DNA from: Sipunculus nudus
Taxonomy: Eukaryota > Annelida > Sipuncula > Golfingiida > Sipunculidae
DNA: 64,000 nucleotides
Reading direction: 5' to 3'
Assembly (NCBI GenBank): GCA_026874595.1
Contig: CM049313.1
Coordinates: 18,969,508 to 19,033,507, forward strand
The translations under genes and the position numbers were made by a program. Positions 35,287 to 46,359 of this stretch are shown here, piece after piece. The number at the start of each line of letters is the position of its first letter. Position 1 is the first letter of the stretch. The notes under the pieces were generated by a model that saw nothing but the letters and a program-made list of their open reading frames with translations, made no database searches and was not told the DNA's origin.

Positions 35287-36858
35287 CATGGTGTAAACAT
35301 GACACAGTTGTTGATCAATCAGTGCTTCATAGTCTGTACACTTTTAAAAATGACATGATTGAATCCACTCCACCACTGAGTTTCTCCTGGTCTCCACACA
35401 GTGTAAACATGACATGATCTAGTCTGCTCTACCGCTTGGTTCCTCCTGGTCTCTACACAGTGTAAACATGACATGATATAGTCCACTCCACCGCTGGGTG
35501 CCTCCTGGTCTCTACACAGTGTAAACATGACATGATATAGTCCACTACACCACTGGGTGCTTTCTGGTCTCTACACAGTGTAAACATGACATGATATAGT
35601 CCGCTCCACTGCACTGTGCCTCCTGGTCTGTACACAGTGTAAACATGACATGATATAGTCCACTTAACTACTCGTTGCCTCCTGGTCTCCACACAGTGTA
35701 AACATGACATGATATAATCTGCTACACTGCACTGTGCCTCATGATCTCTACACAGTGTAAACATGACATGATATAGTCCACTCCACCACTGGGTGCCTCC
35801 TGGTCTGTACACAGTGTAAACATGACATGATATAGCCCGTTCCACTGCACTGTGCCTCCTGGTCTGTACACAGTGTAAACATGACATGATATAGTCCACT
35901 CCACCGCTGGGTGCCTCCTGGTCTCCACACAGTGTAAACATGATATAGTCCACTCTACCACTTGGTTCCTCCTTGTCTCTACACAGTGTAAACATGACAT
36001 GATATAGTCCACTCCACCACTGGGTGCCTCCTTGTCTCTACACAGTGTAAACATGACTTAATATAGTCCACTACACAGTGCCTCCTTGTCTCTACACAGT
36101 GTAAAAATGACATGATATAGTCCACTCCACCGCTGGGTGCCTCCTGGCCTGTACACAGTGTAAACATGACATGATATAGTCCGCTCCACTGCACTGTGCC
36201 TCCTGGTCTGTACACAGACTAAATATGACATGATATAGTCCGCTCAACTGGACTGTGCCTCCTGGTCTGTACAAAGTGTAAACATGACATGATATAGTCC
36301 ACTCTACTGCTTGGTTCCTCCTTGTCACTACACAGTGTAAACATGACATGATATAGTCAACTCCACTGCTGGATGCCTACAAGTCTCTTCACATTGTAAA
36401 CAGGATAAAGTTCACTCCACCGCGGGGTGCCTCCTTGTCTCTATACAGTGTAAACATGACATGATATAGTCCACTCCACTGCTTGGTGCCTCCTGGTCTG
36501 TACACAGTGTAAACATGACATGATATAGTCCACTCCACCACTGGGTGCCTCCTGGTCTGTACACAGTGTAAACATGACATGATATAGTCCACTCTACCGC
36601 TTGGTTCCTCCTTGTCTCTACACAGTCTAAACATGACATGATATAGTCCTCCCCACCGCTGGGTGCCTCCTGGTCTCTACACATAGTTAACCTGATATAG
36701 TCCACTGCATGGTGCCTCCTTGTCTCTACATAGTGTAAACATAACATGATATAGTCCCCTCCACTGCTGGGTGCCTCCAAGTCTCTACACTTTGTAAACA
36801 TGATATGGATAGTCCACTCCACTGGTGGGTGCCTCTTAGTTTTTATACGGTGTAAACA
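35287..36858. repeat. 59-bp minisatellite, about 26 units
   Basis: The unit GTAAACATGACATGATATAG-TCCACTCCACCGCTGGGTGC-CTCCTGGTCTCTACACAGT recurs with a strict 59-base step, best between 35392 and 36660. A few units are shortened (35935, 36050, 36690). Variants alternate between GCTGGGTGCC and GCACTGTGCC. Since 59 is not a multiple of 3, every third unit is in the same frame, yet long - strand ORFs (35453-35995, 36412-36822 and others) stay open in all three frames. Confidence 0.95.
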
Positions 36859-36862
36859 TTGT

Positions 36863-37260
36863 ATTACTGGGCCAGTAAAGTGAATTTAGCTCATATGGTC
36901 TGAGAAAAACAACGCTTACAGGCTTAATGCGAACCTGTGCAATGAGATATACACCAGGTATAATGCTTCAATGCTTGACCATTACTTTTTAAGTACACAT
37001 GTAACATGTATATGATCAATGCAAGTACTAAACATTTTGAATAAGAAACAATTATACAAACATCACTGCTGAAATTCTGGCATGGCATTACTGGGCCAGT
37101 AAAGTGAATTTAGCTCATATGAACTGAGAAAATCAAGGCCTTCAGGCCTAATGTGAACCTGAGCAATGGGATATACATGTGGTATAATGCTTCAATGCTG
37201 GACCATTACTTTTCAAGTACATCAATGCAAGTACTAAACATTTTGAATATGAAACAATTA
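36863..37260. repeat. Tandem duplication with 224-bp step
   Basis: ATTACTGGGCCAGTAAAGTG at 36863 recurs at 37087. The following 150 bases repeat (TTTAGCTCATATG, CTTCAATGCT-GACCATTACTTT). It directly follows the 59-bp array. Confidence 0.85.
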
Positions 37261-37264
37261 TACA

Positions 37265-38720
37265 AACATACACTGTGCGAAAAAATTTTTGTAGGTGGCA
37301 CCACCAGTCTTGTATACAACATAGCTATTTGATATGTATAAATAAGCCCCAATTTCAGGCTGATATAACAAATTCCTCTGTAGAAATAAGCAGGCACATA
37401 CACTGTGCAAAAGTCAACGTAGGTAAACTATAGCTTTGGCAGACTGCCAACTGTGTCAGATTATGCAACTGGTCAAGAGTTCACTCAGTGCAGCCAGGTA
37501 CAGATCAAAAGTTCACTCAGTCTAGCCAGGTGCAGGTCAACAGTTCACTCAGTGCAGTAGCTTGAGCCAGCAATTTGTCACAGTTCACTCGGGGGCAACT
37601 GGTCAGCCTAGTGCATCTGACACAAGGTAAGTTTGATGTATGTGCCTTATATTTTGACCTGTCTAAGCATCTTTGATGGCTTTCTCGTTTACAAAACAGG
37701 CTAATTTTTTGCATAAAATTTTGTGATGCTAGCTTCTGTTGTTTTCGAGATAGTGTGGGTTAACATACAGACAACGGACGCCAGATGCCGGACGACGCCA
37801 CACCATTGCATTAGCTCACAGGTTCACTAAAAAAAAGTGTCAATATAACTGTATCCTTAAAGCTGGAATGTGTTTGTCTGAGTAATGGAAGTATTGAAAG
37901 TCAGGCCTCAGCTTGGTCAGGTCACTAAAGCTGAATGTTCTGTGGTGGAACAAGGAAAATATCAGGTATCTTCTGAGAGTAACTAGAAGACTGGTAGTTG
38001 ACAAGTGACTACATGTATCCACCGAAATCAGTGGTGTGGATGAAGTGAGGCATGCCACACCAGTCCTGAGATCGTAGCATGTATGTCTAGCTGCCAAGTA
38101 AATGTGTTTATAGGTGGTGCCAACTCAAAGAAATGTCTATCAACTAAGTATACACATGCAAAATTTCAGGCAAATAAATAAACATGATATATAGTCAGGC
38201 AAATAAGTCAAACCACTGCCAGGAGTGTTTTTTTAGCCTAGACAGACAAACAGACGGAGACCAGGCAAAAATAGTTAAGGTGGTGCCACCAGTTTGTGAA
38301 TGATAAAGAGCTTTGTAAGATCTAAACACATGCAAAATTTCGGGTTGATTAGGCAAACCAGTCCTAAGATATTAGCATGGATGTCTGCAGCATAAACAAA
38401 ATGTGGGTGGCGCCACCTGTCATATAAACAAGAAACCTATCCATGATGTCTGTATGTGCAATTTTTCAAGGGAATAAGTTAATCAACTGCAGATATACGG
38501 TTTGAGTGAATTTTAGCCTGGACCGACAAACAGGTGGACATCATGCAAAATAATTGTAGGTGACACCACTAGTTTTGTGTATGATAAAAAGCTATGTAAG
38601 ATTGATACACATGCAAAATTTCAGGCCAATTTTGCAAATCAGTCCTGAGATATTAGCATGTATGTCTGCAGTATAAAGGTGATTGTAGGTCGCACCATCC
38701 ATTGTACAAATGAGAAACCT
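37265..38720 (-). repeat. Reversed GGTGGCGCCACC-family units and linked repeats
   Basis: 37280-37430 is a reverse copy of part of 7870-8000, and 37431-37560 is a direct copy of 7640-7800. 37745-37835 is a reverse copy of 1975-2060. 38100-38705 holds - strand dimer units with GGTGGCGCCACC at 38407 and variants near 38282, 38556 and 38690. The order differs from the left end of the window, so this is a rearranged copy. Confidence 0.65.
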
Positions 38721-40926
38721 ATCCATTATGTCTTATAGACTAGTTCGGTAGTTTGAACTACTCTTTGATTGGGATCTGTTGCTCATGCACAAAACGGACC
38801 TTCGGACAGAGAACTTTGTTATTGTAAACAGATACACATGGTATGGTCTGCGTTTACTCACACACAGAACCATAACAAGGTGTTCTAAAGCTCAATGGAC
38901 GTACTGACTGAGTTTTCCTGAAAATTTTTGTATTAAGCAAAGGTGAATATGCATAATATTTCTCCTGATTATTTCCCTCTAATAAGCCCTTCAAAAACCC
39001 TCTATGGAAACTGATGTTTGTGTTACATAAAACAGAGATTTTCAAAATGTGATAGGAACACAAACCACAGTTTTTTTTTCTTCAAAAATAAAAGTCAAAG
39101 ACCATCTCTATGTGTTATCTTGATCCATCTATCCTACGGACCAACTTTTGTCTGGCAACCATGCAGGATTCCATGGGGTTTGCCACCGACCCAGTTATAA
39201 ATGAGTTTTGTCAAACTTTTTAATGAGGTAATGTCAAATATTAAATTTCATGCTATGTATTTGCACTGAGAAGACAAAATGACCACTAAAAGTATCAGTA
39301 AAAGTTACAGAAAAACTAGAATAACATATTTCCTATTCTGAGCATATGATGTGTGGCCATAAAAATCATGACTTTTGATTGAGCTTATAACAAATAAGTA
39401 AACATTACAAAAGCAATATAAATTATCAAACAGAAATCTGGGTTTGGCATTTATAATGACAACATACTAACACCTGAAGGAAAGAGTGCAAACTGTTTGG
39501 TTTGTTATTTTTGTCAAGTCAGCCAAGGAGGTTTGTCAGAAAGCACTTGAAGATGTTGACAAAGACAAACATGTCCCATAGTAAAACAAATCAGAAGTCA
39601 TGTCATTTAAAATATAATGAAAGCAGGAAATATGAAAATGAATTTATTAATAACATATAAATTTATCATAATCTCATTCTATCCTCTTCAACAACTAACC
39701 ATAAACATATCTCACATGCAGGATAAGTTCACTATGGGTACATAATATAACCAACCAAGATTTCTATATTACAGTTCGATTCATTTTACAAACTGGAAAA
39801 TGATACCGTGAAGGTTTAAAAATAATGCAAATTTATAAATGTGAAAGAAAGTATGAAAGGATGTAAAAAGCACCATCCCTAACTATAATCCTAAGGAATT
39901 CATTGTGGTAGAGGGACAAAAGACTTGATTCATGTATTTCCAATCATTATCAATTAACACCCTTTGCATTATAAATACAAGTTTTACTATGTGGAAGGGG
40001 TCTCAGCATATAATAAGTCAGAACAAGCCATGGTTTTCAATTTCCTGGGGTAAAACCAATTTTACCCAAACCAGTGGGTAAATTTTGAAAAAGGGTATTT
40101 TACCCAGATTTTACCTATGGTTTTGCTAAATTTATAAATTATCCAAGTTTTCCCCCAATGTTTCTCTGCCTTTAAAAAGTAGGGCCCAAGCTTAGTTTCT
40201 TCCTGATTAGTTAGCAGTGGTTATGCACATAATGTTGTAACATTGGTATCATGTAAGGTGGCTCTGACCACATCATCCCCCGGCAAAGATGAAGCCATTT
40301 AAGACTTACAGGAACTTATGTTTGGCTCTCAATAGAAATCAACAGAAATGACAGATAAAACTGAGGAATTCTTGATAAACCCCAGGTAAAACCTATTTTA
40401 CCATTCATGTGTATAACTGGGGTATAACTGACTTACTGGTATGTATCCTGGAGGTTCTCCATGTAATAGCATTGTCTGTACCATACAGCATTAGGCTCTT
40501 AAATACAAATTCTTTATAGTTTCATACATTTATAAGCTTAAATATATGTCATTTAGGTTCTTGTCATGTATAGCCTATTAAATCACAGTTTCACTGCATA
40601 CACTAGCTTAAATAATCGTTTTATTCTGTATGTTGGATCCTGTCCTTGCAGAATCTGTTACAGTAAAAACTTCCAACTCAGGGAGTTGCACTTTAAAGTC
40701 AGAGCAGTTGAAAGTATCACAATCAACGTCAGCAGCTCAAAAATGTCCCCGCAGTTGAGAATTAATTTTTACTTACTCTTTTTCATGTTTTTCATGTTGA
40801 ATGCATGAAAGTGTTTTACTGCACAAGTATATGAACTGCATGTCGACAACCAACGCCTCACAAGGGGAAAAATGTTTTCTCAAAAGACCTTCTTGTTTGT
40901 TTGTATGAACTGATTTAATATAGCAG
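38721..40926. other. Non-coding stretch with a TTTACCC-rich patch
   Basis: At 40045-40120 GGGGTAAAACCAATTTTACCC and GGGTATTTTACCCAGATTTT form local inverted words. A related CCCAGGTAAAACCTATTTTAC lies at 40381. This resembles the ends of the hAT-like element at 55403 but has no exact termini. No exons. Confidence 0.3.
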
Positions 40927-41240
40927 AATTAGGCCAAAAATTAAAAGGTGTGGTTCTGAGGCACCGCCCACAACAATTTTAAACCCCCGCATCAAATTTT
41001 TTTATTTTGATTTTCAATACAGACTCACTGATTTTTAGTTCCAGCTGCTCAGACATATCTTTCAAGAAGATTAAATGATACAATTCTGATAAAATTTCCT
41101 TTGTTTTGTAGTGTTTTTATTTGTTTAGCAAAAAAAAATGTTATAACATGCTTTTACGTGATCGTATGACATTTGTAACAAAACATACAAAAACAGGTAA
41201 AGAAAACAATTGCCTGCACGCATTGATTTATAAACAAGTG
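40927..41240. mobile_element. TGGTTCTCAG MITE, copy with decayed right end
   Basis: Starts TTAGGCCAAAAATTAAAAGG and TGTGGTTCTGAGGCACCGCCC and follows the 31231 copy to about 41235. It is uninterrupted at the place (CATCAAATTTTTTTATTTTG) where the hairpin element sits in the 22152-24690 copy. Confidence 0.65.
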
Positions 41241-41859
41241 ACCCATGGGTCATGATGCTCCTCTGCCCTCACTTTTCCCTTCTCCGAACCCCATCCCAAA
41301 GTCAGCCTCAGTAAGCAAGAACAAGATGAATCAGATATATTCATACTTTAATATTTTGTATAACTATTCGTCCATAGGTACCTATGTACATGCCAGAAAT
41401 TATGTCAATATTGTGTAATATGTAGACATAGTGGGCATCACAATAATTTACCTTGTCAAGACTAAAGAGATATTGTGTCATACAGTCACAAATTCATAAA
41501 TCACTTCATCAGCATAGTTAATCATAACATCATATCTGTCAAATTGAAAGCTTGCAGACTACCATACACTTTAGATCCTTCAACAAATAGCATTATCATC
41601 ATTCTACTACTGCTTATTACTGCTGTCATTGCATTCATATTTGCTCAAATATATCACAATTTTCAACCCCTCCTAAATAAATAAAAAATAAACCACTGTA
41701 TTTGACTCTATTAATCCATCAGTCAGGTAATTTCATTTATCTTTTACTCACATATTACATTACATTCCTTTAAAATAGCCCAACATGTCCATGATATTCA
41801 TAAGCTTTATCGACTCGATATAGTATCACAGTGGAGAAACATTTATAGTACAATCACGA

Positions 41860-42420
41860 TCAGCTGAGCGCAGTGACCCATGGGTCCCTTGTTTTCTCTA
41901 TTTTTGAGACCTTCAAAGATGCAGTCATCCGTTAACATGGCACAAATTGTAACCATTGGTCCTAGATTCTTCTAACTTGACTTCCAGTGAGGTCTTTGAA
42001 AAATATCTTTGGAAACTTGAAATTAGGTCTCTGTTACCCATATTCTCTGAGCTATGGGGCTTATAAGCACCCCCCAGCATTATTAAAAATTTGATACCAA
42101 GGCAGGGCACAAATCATAAACATTGGACCTGGAATGTTCTGTCCTAAAATCTAGGGAGGTCCATGAAAAGTCTCCTTGGAAACTTGAATTTAGATCTCTG
42201 GTACCCATATTTTCTGAGCTATGGGGCATATAAGCACCCCTCAGAATAATTGAAAATTTGATACAGAGTAGGGCACAAATCATAACCGTTGGACCCAGAA
42301 TCTTCTAACTTGATCTCCTGAGAGTTCCTCAAAAGTTTTCCCTAGAAACTTGAAATTCGATCACTGTGATCTATATTCTCAGAGTTTTGGGGTGTGTTTA
42401 AGGACCCCAGAAATAATGCA
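41860..42420 (+). repeat. Hairpin-element 3' end followed by tandem units of about 165 bp
   Basis: CAGCTGAGCGCAGTGACCCA-TGGGTCCCTTGTTTT lies at 41861-41895. Three units then start GGCACAAAT at about 41939, 42106 and 42270 and share GGAAACTTGAA, TCTCTG-TACCCATATT and GAGCTATGGGGC. Reverse copies of the same unit lie at 45190-45330 and 45510-45660. Confidence 0.75.
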
Positions 42421-42499
42421 AAATACACACATATTGCCAGATTCCTCAGGAAAGGCTGGTTTGATTGTCATCAAATTTGTTATGTTATGCTTATGTGGA

Positions 42500-44937
42500 T
42501 GTAGAAATATTCTATTGCAATGTTTTTCATTTATATAAGAATATGAAAAGCTAAGAGGAAAGGGGCCCTCCCAGTTCGTTATAGTAAAGTTCTAAATATA
42601 TGATTGCAAACTAGTACTCTGACAAGACTGTCATGAAGAAAAACAGTAAAATTTAGAGATACTGTGATGCATATGAAAATTTACAGATGGACAGGCAAGT
42701 GGACAGAATGGACTAATACCTTTATTTCACTTTCAAGGGAATAATGCATTTAAGTTTATATATAATCCTATTTTTTTTAAGCATATCCATTTTTTTCATT
42801 AAGAAGTTTTTATCTGAATCATTTTTTTATTTACAGGTTTTATAAATTTTTAATAAAAAAACCTAAAAAAATAAGTGAAAATATTAGAATTGTTGCAAAA
42901 GTTGCAATCATCATATATCCAGAGTGTAGCTCATATTGGGTCATATTATGCATACACATATATTTTATTTTTTTAAATCATAAATGTTTAAACTGAATTT
43001 AAAAGAAAATAATGCCACAACATGGCATCTACAAGAATATTCCTTGAATCACTATTAAAAAATTTTTCACATTGGAGTTTTCAGTACATGCTTAATGTTA
43101 TTCACCAAAATAAAATAAAAGTAAATTTGATAAAGTAAAACATCTTTTCAAATAAAGTATACACACTGTTGGTTGAATGAGGGACAAACAAAATCATTGT
43201 GCTAATTACTATCCCAGTTTTAATTTATTACTGGAATCAATAGTCAATTTCACACCTGGAGAAGTTTTTACTCTTCTGAAGTAAGGAATTACTTATCTGA
43301 TGAACATCCACACTTTCATAGCAATACACCACTTTGTGGACACAATTAAATGTACACTTTAATCATTGTAACCCTGGTGGTACAATACAAAATCTAAAAT
43401 GTAGCATAGCCTAGAATAAGAATGAATCAAATACAGAAAATAATAACATTCATCTAGTTTATGCACCATCTGGGGGGGGGGGGGGGGAATGCAGGGCAGA
43501 GGGGAAGCCTGCTGGTAGTGGCCAGGCTGACCCAAGGCAAGCTGCCTGGGGTGGGTTACATAATGCAAGTGAAGATTGTACTACTAGGTGTGCTAGATGT
43601 AAACAACACTTGACATGGTGTATGAAAACTTGAATAAAAGCTATTCTTTCCAATCAATTTCTTTGAAATTTCATATTTTAAAAGATTAAATCCTTATGTA
43701 TATATGCTGTGAAAATTAAATCAACAGTGCCAAAGTTGGACAAAATTTAAGGTACTGATTTTTTATTTATGCTAATAACTTGAAAAATTTGCAAAATTCA
43801 GATCTAATTTTGGGTCAACAATTGAATCTTGATTAAATAAAGTTATATTCCTGAAAAAAAGTCTCTAGGTTCAGCAATTCTCATGTTAGGTGAGTAAATA
43901 TATTTTCCTGATTTTTTAAAAAATTGCATTATGTTTTGGCCCATAACTTCAAAATAATACCCAATACTGACCTAATTTTTGGTATGTTCATAGAAAATGT
44001 ATTAAAGAATGTGAATACTAAATACGATCAAAAACAGATCAGTGGTTTTGATATTAGGCAGCCTTGAAGTGTAACAATGGCTTTTTTTATGAAAAACTGA
44101 GTTTTTTTTCCTTAATATCTCGAAGGAACAAAGTCCTAATGACCAAATGTTCGGTATGGTAGGAGATTTTGGGGACATCTAAAATTATGCCAACAGCCTG
44201 GGGAGCATAGAGATGTGCACTGAATGACCTTCAGTCATCAAACTGGACTGCTTGACAATGTAAGGGAATACAACAAGAGCCTCCAAAAAAATTAAATAAC
44301 TAGCCTAATTTTGCAGCTTTTATTTTCAAGTTTCAGATTTTAACAGATTAAATCCTTATGTATACATGCTGTGAAAATTAAATCCACAGTACTTACAGGA
44401 ATAAAACGTGCCGTGGCCAAAGTTGGGCAAAATTTAAGGTACCAATTTTATATTTTTGCCAATATTTCAAAAATTTAACAGATTTTGATCTAATTTTTGG
44501 TATACAATTAAATTTTGATTAATTAAAGTTGTATAACTGGAAAAAAGTCCCTACCTTTAACACTTTTGGTCTTAAGTGACCAAATATCTTCCTGATTTTT
44601 TTACAAAGTCCATTATGTTTGGGCCCATAACTATTTTAAATTATACAATACTGACTTAATATCTGGCATGTACATAGGAACTATATAGAGGAATATTTAT
44701 GGTAAATATGAAGAAAACCAGATGAGTGGTTTTGATATTAGGCAGTCCTGAAGTGTGAAAATAGATTTCTAATAAAAAATTGAGGTTTTTCCTTAATATC
44801 TCGAAGGAACAAAGTCCTATTGACCCAATTTTCGGCATGGTAGGAGATTTTGGGGACATCTAACTGTATGCCGAATTTCAGATTTGTAGGTCCAACGGTG
44901 TCGAAATGTGCCAGTCTTACGGACGGACATCTGGACG

Positions 44938-44968
<31 letters not shown>

Positions 44969-45026
44969 AGACGGACGGACGACGGACAACTACTATAGCT
45001 CAGATGACTTATAGTCAGCTGAGCTA
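42500..45026 (-). mobile_element. Hairpin-ended TCCG element, copy 3, inverted
   Basis: The hairpin at 44996-45026 has one mismatched arm and is followed leftwards by GGAC/AGAC runs (44932-44990). The body matches copies 1 and 2 in reverse: GGTAGGAGATTTTGGGGACA, TGGTTTTGATATTAGGCAG, the G-run at 43471-43487 against the C-run of copy 1, and TGATGCATATGAAAATTTAC. The match with copy 1 continues to about 42500. Two head-like segments (44030-44200 and 44700-45000) suggest a tandem or fused copy. Confidence 0.75.
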
Positions 45027-45029
45027 AAA

Positions 45030-45790
45030 ATGTGTTAAATTTTTTTTAAAGATCCAGGTGGCACCACCAGTCTGCAAGAACTGATGAAACACTCCATGAT
45101 GAATAAGCATACATAGAATCAGGGTGATCAATGCATTAGTTGTTCAGATACTGGAGCTTTTGTATCAAATTTTAGTTATTCTGGGGGGGTACTTGGAAGC
45201 CCCATAGCTCACAGGTTTTTGGTAATAGAGGCCTAATTCGAGATTTCCAAGGAGACTTTTCATGGGCCTCCCTGCATTTCAAGACTCTAGGTCTAGGTCT
45301 AGTTGTTACAATTTGTGCCCTGTTAACAGATGACCACATCTTTTTAAGGTAAAAAAAAATTGAAAAAAAATCGTAAAAATAAAAAAATACAGGTGGCGCC
45401 ACCAGTCTGCAGAAACTGATGAACCACTCAATGATCAATATCCATGCAAAGAATCATGGTGAGCAATGCATTAGTTGTTCAGATACTTGAGCTTTTGTAT
45501 CAAATTTTTTCTGGGGGATAATTCGGAGCCCTATAGCTTGAAGAATATGGGTAACAGAGACCTAATTCCAGGTTTCCAAAGAGATTTTTCATGGACCTCT
45601 CTGGATGTTAAGTGAGAAGATTCCAGGTCCAGTGGTTATGATTTGTGCCCTGTTAAAGGACAGACAGACAGAAGGCCGGACAAACGACGGACAAAGAGTG
45701 ATCGCTATAGCTCAAATGACTTACAGTCAGCTGAGCTAAAAAATGTGCCTGAGAACCAAACCATATTTTTTTTGGCCTTACTGATATCTA
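45030..45790 (-). repeat. Reversed units, a fourth hairpin (45708-45738) and a lone MITE end
   Basis: Variant GGTGGCACCACC at 45058 and exact GGTGGCGCCACC at 45393, then reversed 165-bp-type units. A GGACAGACAGACAG run and the hairpin TAGCTCAAATGACT-TAC-AGTCAGCTGAGCTA close the stretch. It is followed by GTGCCTGAGAACCAAACC, the MITE right end. The same hairpin-next-to-MITE order is seen at 22152-24690. Confidence 0.65.
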
Positions 45791-46017
45791 TTAAAGGGTC
45801 AACAGTTGTTGCTTTCCAGAAACATAGTGTTTTTTACTAAAGTCACTAGCCAGGTATAACAATTTGTCATGAACATATTACTTTTCTCAAGTTTCACTGA
45901 ACGAGCGCTGTCAGCATATGAAAATAGATCTCTTTTTTTCATTTAACACATTGGGCCCTCAAGAAATAAACAAACCACAGTAATTTCCTGAGATTCATAA
46001 GTTTACAGATTTATGAA
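45791..46017. other. 3' flank of the zinc-finger gene
   Basis: AT-rich sequence holding no recognised element. On the - strand the first AATAAA-like signals are not clear. Confidence 0.3.
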
Positions 46018-46359
46018 TCATATTTGCTGGACATTTTCACCTTTTACGTCAAGATTCTTGTGAGCTTTAAGCACGTGTCGCATAGCAGTGTTATGTCTGG
46101 TATGTGCTGCTCCACATATTATACATATATATCTTTGTCCCAGGTGCTGAGTTCTTATATGTACATGCATGTTTGCCCTGTATTTGACTGACAGACGGCA
46201 GATAGGACAGTGAGAGCCTGTTGGACTGTCTGTTTTGTGTAACATCAGATGTTTTGCCAGCAGCTTGGTTGAAGGAAAGTTTCGATCACACAAGGGACAA
46301 ACTTTGATGCTTTCTGTATATGATGACACAATGAATGACATGGCCTTCTGTTGTCTGTC
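46018..46359 (-). CDS. Zinc-finger gene, 3' coding exon with all three C2H2 fingers
   Basis: Starts at 46359 after TTGTTTTCAG and ends at the TGA at 46020-46018. It opens DRQQKAMSFIVSS and carries the three fingers CPLC...H...H, CPIC...H...H and CIIC...H...H. The tail is KNLDVKGENVQQI. All twelve zinc ligands are present. Confidence 0.88.
   Translation of the reverse strand, partial: DRQQKAMSFIVSSYTESIKVCPLCDRNFPSTKLLAKHLMLHKTDSPTGSHCPICRLSVKYRANMHVHIRTQHLGQRYICIICGAAHTRHNTAMRHVLKAHKNLDVKGENVQQI

Noticed and set aside
35453-36822. Long minus-strand ORFs (up to 180 aa) as protein genes
   Set aside because: They are wholly inside the 59-bp minisatellite; the peptide cycles with the repeat and overlapping frames are equally open.
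43359-43653. Pro-rich ORFs
   Set aside because: Driven by a G homopolymer run on the opposite strand within the inverted hairpin element.
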